Below are positions 57,401 through 64,000 of a stretch of DNA of 64,000 bases, in pieces; position 1 is the stretch's first letter, and every line of letters begins with the position of its first letter. Source of the stretch: Achatina immaculata (taxonomy: Eukaryota; Mollusca; Gastropoda; Stylommatophora; Achatinidae); the NCBI GenBank assembly GCA_009760885.1, contig CM019697.1, forward strand, positions 31,959,762-32,023,761, read 5' to 3'. The position numbers were made by a program, and so were the translations under genes. Under the pieces are notes generated by a model, which made no database searches, was not told the DNA's origin, and was given only the letters and a program-made list of their open reading frames with translations.

Positions 57401-60400
57401 GATATATAACACATATGATACTCTGTGAAAGTACATTTTGTTGCAGATTAAGTAGTTTAATTATTAATTATGGCATATAAGACACATGCATGCCACTTCC
57501 TGAGTCACAATGATTGTGCAAATAGTCATTCAAAGTTTTTTGTTGTAGAAAAATTAAACTTATTATCATGTGAGTTAAAACCATTACAATGATAACTATT
57601 ACTTTAATCTGATCTTAAAAAAAAAAGAAAAAATGGCCTTGTCATGCCACAGAGCCACCTAGGGATTATGGTGTTGGCGCCCATATTATCTTTCACCTGT
57701 TGGCACACTAGAGGCCGATGCATTCAGCATCATGGCATGCTACAGGTTGATGCAGTCATCATCATGGCGCGCTAGAGGGTGATGCAGTGAGCATCATGAT
57801 GCACTAGAGGGCAATGCAGTCATCATCATGGCATGCTAGAGATCAATGCAGTCAGCATCATGGCATGTCACCTTTCTTGTACAAGATCCAGGTAGCATCA
57901 ACTGCCACAGTCTGCTGACAGAGGCATCTCTGGCCAAATTCAAACCACCAACTTTCATAATCAATGATGTGGACTAACTATTTTGCTTTCGGGCATACTG
58001 ATCTAAAATTATTCCATTAATATTTATCAGTCGGTCATTTGCATGTCCCTTGCGGAACTTTGGCTCCTTAACAGCACTCTTGTAGGCCTCTCGGTTGAGA
58101 GCAAGATGGCCTGCTGCTGATGCATCCATTTGCAGATCATCAACGATGTCTTGCAGCCATCTTTGCCTTGGTCTTCTTCTCTTTCTTTTTCCCATCACGT
58201 GCCCTTCCAAGATCATCTTCTCTAAATTATCATGACATTTAATGTGTCCAAAATATTTAAGTTTAATCCTCTTTACTAGCCAGTCTTCTTCAATATTAAG
58301 TTCTTGTAGTATGGATATATTTGTTCTTTTTTGTGTCCATGATATTTGAAGAACTGTTCTGTAGCATTTACATTCAAAAGCATTTATGTTTTTCTCAGCT
58401 GTTTTGTTAAGTGTCCAGGTTTCACAGGCATATGTTTTATTATTTATACAGTGCATATTATTTACATAATATACTATATAACATGACTAAAAGTTACTAA
58501 ATTTAAAAAAAAAAAAACTGAATCCACTGATACAATCACCATAATTAATTATTCCCATAACAGTGATAACTGATGAACCATATTCTGACAGTTTACTTAT
58601 TTTTGCCACTTGCTATTTGATCTGCGTAATTCTGTTAGTTTCTTTGAGAAACTACTTACTATTCTGCTATCCCAAGGTACTTTACCTTGCAGAATGGTCT
58701 TTCATGATCCCATAATATGTCCATTAAAAAAAAAAAAAAAGGAAAAAAAAAAACAAAAAAAGAAGCAAATTTTATATCTTTTCATTACACTACATTAGAA
58801 ACTGTAGCAGACATCCAGCTGAATGAGATGTTTTCAGACCAGCTATCTAGAGAACAAAATTTTACATAGGACATGCCAAATGAACTGAAGACCAGAAACA
58901 TAAGAAAACATGAATTAAAATTAGCTCTTAACCTAGCATGAGCCACTTCAATTACTTTAAAAAAAACATAAATAAATAAAAATAAATCTTTTAAAACTAC
59001 ATTCATATGGTTTGGTTCTGCAATCAGGATTTCAAAATTTTAAACTACCGCTAGAAACAGGCATTAAGTCATTTTCCATTAAAACATCATGGTAGTGATT
59101 TTTTTTAATTACAAAAAATGTGCATGTTTCATAGATTTTGTCTGGTTGGTAAGCGTTAATCTAGGTGATGATCTTGCATTTACACTGTATTTTTTTACAC
59201 TTACACAAGCATACAGATCTGATTAGAGCTTTATCCTATTTCACCACAATTTTAAACAAATAAGCAGCAAATGTGGCAGTTTAATTTCATGAACAAAATC
59301 TTACCCACTAATAATAAAGCTGTCATCAAATACATAAACCTTAATATGCTGCAACCCAATAGTTTCATTGAAACGATCTGGCATAACTTTCTTCAATAAG
59401 CCTTGAGATCAGGTGTGTGAAACAAGGACACTCTGACACTGCTGAACTCGGCCATGAGAGGTCGAAGCATGGACCGAGAGTTATTACTGCCCCTAGACCC
59501 TCGGGTGTAGTCAAGGAGAATGTTAACTTCAAAGTCTGAATTCCCAGCAACAACTGCAGCAAGACAAGCCTCTTTCATGCATGAAACCTACCAAATTTGA
59601 AAAATGAACACAGAAAGTTAGGATATTTCTAATAAATGCTGAATGGATTGATAAAAAAAAATAAATAAATAAAATACATTTTAAAAATGAATATAGAACG
59701 AAAATGAATGTATAATTATATCAACTTAAAATTAATTTACTGACGCTCTTTAGATGTATTCAACAAATCAACAGAAAGTCATCCAATGTAACATTAATTT
59801 TTTTAAAATAAACAAGTTAAATTTTCTACAAATCTAATCTAATTAGATACTTCTAGACCACAAATTTTTAACTAACTGACATGCCAACATGACACCAGAG
59901 ACGAACTGGCCATCACAGTACAGTGTATTTCTATACACTATGGTGGACCTCTACTGATAGCAGCACATACAGCCATGCTGAATCTTAAAACTATCAAGAC
60001 GTGTATAGCAAAAAACCTGGGTACTGTACAAACTGGACTCACCAAATCCTTTTCCAGATCACCATTTCCCAAGTACAGTGAAGCAAAAGTGATCCTCTTT
60101 TTAGCTTTTCTTGTCTTCAGCTGCAGCAAAACACGAACACCTGGTCACAGTTACAAACTAAAACAGTGTTTCAGCTTAATTTTAACGTAATCTGCTGCTA
60201 GCTGTTACATAATATTTATTTATTACTTGAACACAAAATATAATTATCATAAAATGCTCAAACTATTCAATAAAATATCTGATAAATTATATATATATAT
60301 CAATCGGTTTACTAATCTGGTGGTATCTGGTTCAGTCCCAGCAGTGGGACTTTTTTCTGGTACACATCAAAAAGACCCCAGGGTTCACCCAGACTCTAAA

Positions 60401-61046
60401 AATGGGTACCAGAGAAATCTGGGAAGGTAAAGCGGCCAGGCGTGATACTGACCACAACACACTTTCGTGTGCTGAACATCACGGAAAATATGGGCCTAAC
60501 ACCGTATTCCTCAATATGCCTTAATGGCATGGAAACGAGAATTTTATCTTTTACATACATATAAGAAAAAACCCAAATTAAATTTTTAAAAAATATATAC
60601 TCTCCTTATAAGAATTAAGAATTAATGATGCCTATATTCTGAGACATCTTGTTGGCAGAAATGCAGATGAAGCCACTGACACCAATTATTGAGGAAAGAT
60701 GCTGGCGATGGTTGGGACATGTGTTCCAAATGACTGACAACTCATTATCAAAAACAGCACTAAGATGGACACCACAGGGGAACAGAAGTAAGGGTAAACC
60801 AAAAGAGACATGGAGAAGAACAACAGAGAGGGCTCACCTGGGCAAGAGCAAAAAAAAAAAAAAAGGGCAAAGGACAGGCATTTGTGGAAAACCCTTGCGG
60901 AAGCCCCATGTGCCCTGGGCACTTAAGGTTCAGAGAGAGAGAGATATTCTGAGACATATGCTAAATGATGGCTCTCTGGGAAAAGGGCAGACCAAAAAAA
61001 ACCACACAAAAAATACAAAACAACAAAATTTTAAAAATAAAATAAC

Positions 61047-61078
<32 letters not shown>

Positions 61079-62407
61079 TTGATTGATTTCAAAAGGGTTA
61101 AGAATTGGGCACGCAGGCCCGATTGACAATCTGCCCTTTATAGAGAGAGAGAGAGAGACACATTTCTGAAAGTATGCATGGAAGATTTTTCAATGAACTT
61201 CAAGAACTTGGGAATAAATAATTGAAAAAACAAAACCTATGCCATGTGGTAAATGCCTCTGCACTGAGGTTCTGCAGCCTTCGAATGAGGAAATGAATCT
61301 GGAAGACAAAGAGTTCAAAACGGAGTGACCAGGCTCAGAAAATTATTTATTTATTTCTATGTGGCACTTTATCTGTGAAATATTTCAGCAATGGTTCTTA
61401 ACCTGTGGTCCATGGACTTCAGTGGAAGGATTTTTTGAGGGTCTACAGACCAGCAAATGGATGGCTGGTGTAAAAACCATGTAGCTTCTATTTGCCGATT
61501 CATTTTTAATAAGGGGTCCACAGCTGTTCTCAGGCTAGAAAAGGGTCTATAACCAACAAAAAAAAAAATTTAAGAACCACTGTATTAGAAGAATGATCCA
61601 TGTGAAGTACTGCTCAATATCTTGCCTGAATGCCCTTATTAACTTCAAACTCTGATCTGCTTTAACACTGTCTATAAGAAAATACACATATGGATTTCCT
61701 TCTTTTACACTGAAATGAATCTTTGACATACTATCCTATAGCTACTCTGTCCCAGGCAAACCTGTGTCAGGCCTCTAGGACTGTTTCATCTACGCTGTTC
61801 AAGGCCATCCAGTAGGTATGACTCTTTCAAATTGCCTGTTGCAACATCTTCTTTTTCAAATATTTATGCAATGCTAAATTATCTTTCCTCAGTTTCTTTA
61901 ATAAATCTATTTTTAAAAAAAACTGTACAATATTCATTTTTAATTTCCTTTTTTTATTACTGATATGTTTTTGACATATACCTGTATATGAACAGTAACA
62001 ACAAAGAGTGCAAGTTTGCAATCAGTTGACAATATATTTTGTTCTTAATTTTCATTATAAAATTTGCTCACATCTTTTGCATCAATAAGCTTTTTAGCAT
62101 AGTTATAGTAAGGTACTCTGTGTGAATATTACATGTATGTATTTTCTTTTTTTAAACAGTGCAGCACATTACCAGGACAAACAACACAAAACTACTCACT
62201 CTGAGGACTTCATAGAACTGTGTTGGCTCTGTGATAACCTGCACCTGCTCCCCATGTATCAAAAACTTAGGACCATGCTTTGAAAGCCAGCCAAACATGT
62301 TAAGTCTCTCACCTGGCACCACAGTTGGGTGACCATCTGTTCTGAAACTGTCACCTGTGCTGTGAACCGTGTCCTGTGCTGGTGGCTTGCTGCATAAACA
62401 TCTAAGT
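51294..62407 (-). CDS. PGS1: PGS1, phosphatidylglycerophosphate synthase gene (spliced; N-terminal exon not resolved; one frameshift)
   Basis: Mitochondrial enzyme that joins CDP-diacylglycerol and glycerol-3-phosphate to make phosphatidylglycerophosphate, the first committed step towards cardiolipin. It belongs to the phospholipase D (HKD) superfamily. Eight exons were joined: 62407-62200, 60120-60043, 59587-59305, 57398-57217, 55984-55623, 54715-54490, 53864-53782 and 51413-51294 (stop TAG). Signatures in order: RITFASLYLGNGDLE, VNILLDYTRGSRGSNNSRSM, first HKD motif HIKVYVFDD, YFTNRQDRY, LLASGYFNLTEHYM, ANGFLGAKGIAGAIP, WTFHGKGLWYYLP (second HKD-like motif), LVGSPNFGYRSVTRDLE, and the C-terminus KHFF. 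All phases agree except in exon 59587-59305, which lacks one base. An upstream exon carrying the mitochondrial presequence should lie above 62407. The polyadenylation signal is likely at 51196-51201 or 51171-51176. Confidence 0.93.
52005..52215 (-). repeat. Retroposon-like repeat, copy 2
   Basis: Shared with 25875-26120: GATCCTACTGAATTTACRCC, CCTGTATTCTTGGTGGGTCT CAGAAGC. Tail CTTCTTCTTTG at the left. Confidence 0.7.
52245..52412 (-). mobile_element. LINE 3' end fragment, family E
   Basis: ATGCCACTAAATGTCACATA and TTTCAATCTCATCAAGGGAT match 42590-42720. Confidence 0.65.
52740..53055 (+). mobile_element. 5'-truncated LINE, family D
   Basis: Encodes [40 protein letters not shown] and [11 protein letters not shown] before (GAAT)n. 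TGTATCAACTGT at 52728-52739 and 53056-53067 is a 12-bp target duplication. Confidence 0.88.
53782..53864 (-). CDS. PGS1: PGS1 exon: GYRSVTRDLE segment
   Basis: 83 bases, phase 1 to phase 0: (G)YRSVTRDLECQVALVTEN then RKLQEQLRE. Acceptor after a T-run, donor GTATGT. Confidence 0.94.
54490..54715 (-). CDS. PGS1: PGS1 exon: second HKD-like motif
   Basis: 226 bases, phase 0 to phase 1. It reads ANGFLGAKGIAGAIPYSYIY, then EYVREGWTFHGKGLWYYLPS and LTLVGSPNFG. The HxKG residues form the second active-site half; the aspartate of canonical HKD is replaced as in other PGS1 proteins. Confidence 0.96.
54730..55600. other. PGS1 intron, nothing recognised
   Basis: AT-rich unique sequence between exons 55623 and 54715. 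Confidence 0.6.
55623..55984 (-). CDS. PGS1: PGS1 exon: YPLIQM / GYFNLT segment
   Basis: 362 bases, phase 1 to phase 0. It holds VYPLIQMGPFGVVHDEEAML, ENILLASGYFNLTEHYMYV and ends LMASPQ. A variable low-homology loop (SETEGGVSQEQGSSGQSG) lies in the middle. Acceptor CCAG at 55985, donor GTAAAG. Confidence 0.94.
55990..56780. other. PGS1 intron, nothing recognised
   Basis: Poly-G run at 56131-56147; otherwise AT-rich. Confidence 0.6.
56785..57050 (-). repeat. Unclassified retroposon-like piece with GAA/GAG tail
   Basis: The minus strand ends AACACAGAAGAGGAAGAAG and carries TGTGGCGCAACTCAACCGCC just before it, like the end of a LINE/SINE. No coding match. Confidence 0.4.
57217..57398 (-). CDS. 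PGS1: PGS1 exon: YFTNRQDRY segment
   Basis: 182 bases, starting with the last base of glycine and ending in phase 1. It reads ANLSHDYFTNRQDRYILFNN then CSELADFFTDFVKAVM and ends KIHPYK. It matches the NLSDSYFTNRQDRY block of PGS1. Confidence 0.94.
57640..57992 (-). mobile_element. tRNA-derived SINE with internal tandem expansion
   Basis: The reversed SINE body (GTGTTGGCGCCCATATTATC) and head (AATTCAAACCACCAACTTTC) flank five copies of an approximately 32-bp unit containing CTAGAGGGTGATGCAGTCA and CATCATGGC (57706-57868). Confidence 0.75.
57993..58440 (-). mobile_element. LINE, family D
   Basis: The minus strand encodes [60 protein letters not shown] and EPKFRKGHAND in one frame of about 140 codons. 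In the PGS1 intron between exons 59305 and 57398. Confidence 0.88.
58480..59295. other. PGS1 intron, nothing recognised
   Basis: A-runs at 58503-58517 and 58725-58765; no gene. Confidence 0.6.
59305..59587 (-). CDS. PGS1: PGS1 exon with first HKD motif, frameshifted
   Basis: Frame 1 reads VSCMKEACLAAVVAGNSDFE, VNILLDYTRGSRGSNNSRSM and VSLFHTPDLK, then hits a stop. A shift at about 59401-59404 restores GLLKKVMPDRFNETIGLQH and IKVYVFDDSFIISG to the donor. Length is 283, while the neighbouring exon phases need 284, so one base is missing, most simply one G of a GGG. The catalytic HKD motif lies after the break. Confidence 0.9.
60043..60120 (-). CDS. PGS1: PGS1 exon: SLYLG segment
   Basis: 26 codons, phase 0 to phase 0: LKTRKAKKRITFASLYLGNG then DLEKDL. 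Acceptor CTGCAG, donor GTGAGT. It matches the conserved ASLYLGTGPLE region of PGS1. Confidence 0.93.
60310..60550 (+). mobile_element. tRNA-derived SINE, diverged
   Basis: GGTATCTGGTTCAGTCCCAG (box B area), AAGCGGCCAGGCGTGATACT, ATGGGCCTAACACCGTATTC and a TATCTTTTAC end follow the order of 37890-38077. Confidence 0.75.
60648..60943 (+). mobile_element. 5'-truncated RTE-like LINE (family A) with 14-bp target duplication
   Basis: Encodes [48 protein letters not shown], and (shifted) ALGT, then the AG tail. ATATTCTGAGACAT at 60634-60647 and 60944-60957. It has lost about 20 bases compared with 32850-32890. In the intron between PGS1 exons 62200 and 60120. Confidence 0.9.
61040..61162. repeat. 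(GA)n microsatellites
   Basis: Two GA runs, 61046-61080 and 61140-61158. Confidence 0.9.
61170..62150. other. PGS1 intron, nothing recognised
   Basis: No family match; AT-rich. Confidence 0.5.
62200..62407 (-). CDS. PGS1: PGS1 exon (N-terminal region)
   Basis: Contains ERLNMFGWLSKHGPKFLIHG, EQVQVITEPTQFYEVLR and ends at a GTGAGT donor in phase 0. The acceptor TTGTAG at 62408 makes it begin with one base of a split codon. The same frame continues upstream to a methionine at 62466, so this could instead be the first exon with the presequence MKQPETNCIFKSISLLLSCR; I think the acceptor is more likely. Confidence 0.75.
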
Positions 62408-62825
62408 CTACAAGACAATAAGAGTGAAATGCTCTTGAAAATGCAATTTGTTTCTGGTTGCTTCATGAATGTGTGTAAACTAGTGGTTTATAAAATGGAT
62501 GATATCTTCCTCTTCCCCCCCCCCCCATCCTAAGTAAGGTGCAGTGGAAAGATCCAGTCAGGGAGCAGCAGGGGGCATCAGAATAAACTGAGCAAAAAAA
62601 AAAGTCTTTAGGGGCACTATAAATGTAGTCTGGTAAGCAGCCTGAAAAAGTCTGAGAACCACTGATGTATTTGCTTCTCCCCCCTCCCCAATCTAACCAA
62701 TTTCTAAACAAATGTACATTTAACTTTTCTCATGAAAGAAAGTTTATTCAATATTCCTTAGTTATTAGAAGTATTTTTCCACACCACAACATAAAAGCTG
62801 CACTTTCTTTTCATGATCTCTTTAA

Positions 62826-63165
62826 ACGAATCATATGTTAGCCATCTTTAAACAAATCACATGTTAGCCATCTTTAAATGAATCACATGTTAGCCATTTT
62901 TTTTACAGATCACATGTTAGCCATCTTTAAATGAATCACATGTTAGGCCATCTTTAAACGAATCACATGTTAGCCATCTTTAAATGAATCACATGTTAGC
63001 CATCTTTAAACAAATCACATGTTAGCCATCTTTAAATGAATCACATGTTAGCCATATTTTTACAGATCACATGTTAGCCATCTTTAAATGAATCACATGT
63101 TAGGCCATCTTTACACGAATCACATGTTAGGCCATCTTAAAATGAATCACATGGCAGGCCATGTT
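62826..63165. repeat. 26-bp minisatellite, about 13 copies
   Basis: Units AATGAATCACATGTTAGCCA TCTTTA, with variants (TTTTTACAGATCACATG, TTAGGCC). Upstream of the first recognised PGS1 exon. Confidence 0.93.
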
Positions 63166-63369
63166 TTTTTTCCCTTTTCACAAGATGTTTCAGGTTTGTT
63201 TAATAGTTATGATCTTAATACACCTGGCAATGAATCGCTGTACAGCCTGAAGGTAATGCATCTTCTGTGGTGCTGCTGATCCATATGTCAGTGTTGAGGA
63301 TACTCATATTTTATCTTCAATCCCCACTCCTTCCATCAAATACACACAGTAAAAAACTCCTACACTTAG

Positions 63370-63860
63370 GCTCCTGGATGACTAAGTGGTCAGTGTACTT
63401 GACTCTCAAGGGGAAGTGTTTGAAACAGCCTAGTCAAAGACTCAAAATCAGACTCCAACGTCATCGCATTCAGAACAGCCTTATATATGCTCCACTGCAT
63501 GTCACAGCATCCACCCAAGACTATGTTTGCTAATAGTTCCCATCACATGTCGGCTGTTCATGACGTATTTCCTGCCACACAGATCAGATTTCCCATTACG
63601 CTCTTAATTTGTCCTAGCTCCAGCAACTGTTTCACATTTACATTGTACTTCCATTTAATTTAATTCAAACAGCCCAGTTGCCCAGATGTACAAATGAACT
63701 CATTTGAATTGAGGAAGTAAAAGTGGTCAGATGTGATGCTGAACACATCACCCTCTAGTGTGCCCAAAGGTCCCTCTAGTGTGCCCACAGGTCCCTCTAG
63801 TGTGCCCACAGGTCCCTCTAGTGTGCCCACAGGTAAAGGAAACATGGGCACATATAACAT
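63370..63860 (+). mobile_element. tRNA-derived SINE pieces with internal tandem expansion
   Basis: A head-like piece at 63370-63440 (TGGATGACTAAGTGGTCAGT, box A-like) and a body piece at 63690-63860 (GTGATGCTGAACACATCACC, then AAAGGAAACATGGGCACATA). Four copies of a 21-bp unit (CCCTCTAGTGTGCCCACAGGT-like) at 63751-63834. Confidence 0.6.
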
Positions 63861-63864
63861 CATA

Positions 63865-64000
63865 AAGATAGTGAATGTCATCAAGGGTTTTCAGTGCAAA
63901 GTGAACTGTGTAGAGCATACCTTCAACAGCTTTAGGGTACAAACAGGAGTAAAGCAGGGATGTGTACTATAACCAACATTATTTATTTTAGCAGTAATTT
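63865..64000 (+). mobile_element. LINE reverse-transcriptase fragment, family A, running off the window
   Basis: Encodes [34 protein letters not shown] (motif B), then a stop and PTLFILAV. Matches 31970-32110 of the full-length copy with a small deletion. It continues past the window end. Confidence 0.85.

Noticed and set aside
62463..62711. Upstream PGS1 exon on the minus strand
   Set aside because: The frame runs through poly-C and shows no PGS1 or presequence-like features; the missing exon was not located.

Overview
This is nuclear DNA of an animal: introns with GT/AG borders, AT-rich intergenic and intronic DNA, many microsatellites, and a dense load of non-LTR retrotransposons, SINEs and DNA transposons. 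A lophotrochozoan, perhaps a mollusc, is my guess from the LINE/SINE style and the strongly animal-like kinesin and phospholipid genes; the sequence does not prove the phylum. There is no sign of bacterial operons, CRISPR or phage.

Two host genes, both on the minus strand, account for all convincing host coding sequence. (1) A KIF19-type kinesin-8 occupies 3034-41951. A CpG-rich probable promoter/first exon lies near 41939-42200, a small N-terminal exon at 37448-37506, and nine further exons run down to 3034. All exon phases join correctly, and the complete motor domain (P-loop, switch I, switch II) can be read. The C-terminal tail exons lie to the left of the window. (2) PGS1 (CDP-diacylglycerol--glycerol-3-phosphate 3-phosphatidyltransferase, the committed step of mitochondrial phosphatidylglycerol/cardiolipin synthesis) occupies 51294-62407, from a probable second coding exon to its stop codon. 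One exon carries a 1-base deletion that breaks the frame. The two genes are in tandem, PGS1 upstream of KIF19 in their shared direction of transcription.

Everything else is introns or intergenic DNA filled with repeats. Left part (1-30 kb): a mariner element broken by a LINE, many LINE 3' ends of at least five families, minisatellites, two piggyBac-like TTAA elements and tRNA-derived SINEs. Centre (29.4-35.4 kb): a full-length RTE-like LINE (endonuclease plus reverse transcriptase, about 3.2 kb, 11-bp target duplication) nested inside an RNase H-bearing I-type LINE. 37.7-38.3 kb: a SINE nested in a LINE end. 39.7-47.9 kb: more LINEs and a sharply delimited Penelope-like element (GIY-YIG endonuclease, perfect 158-bp inverted arms, 14-bp target duplication, hammerhead-like motif). 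48.4-51.1 kb: a minisatellite split by two LINEs. 51-64 kb: PGS1 with LINE and SINE insertions in its introns.

Many insertions have intact 9-14 bp target-site duplications, so several families were recently active. Three otherwise open reading frames (PGS1 and two places in the full-length LINE) are each broken by loss of one base in a homopolymer, which looks more like consensus error than decay.
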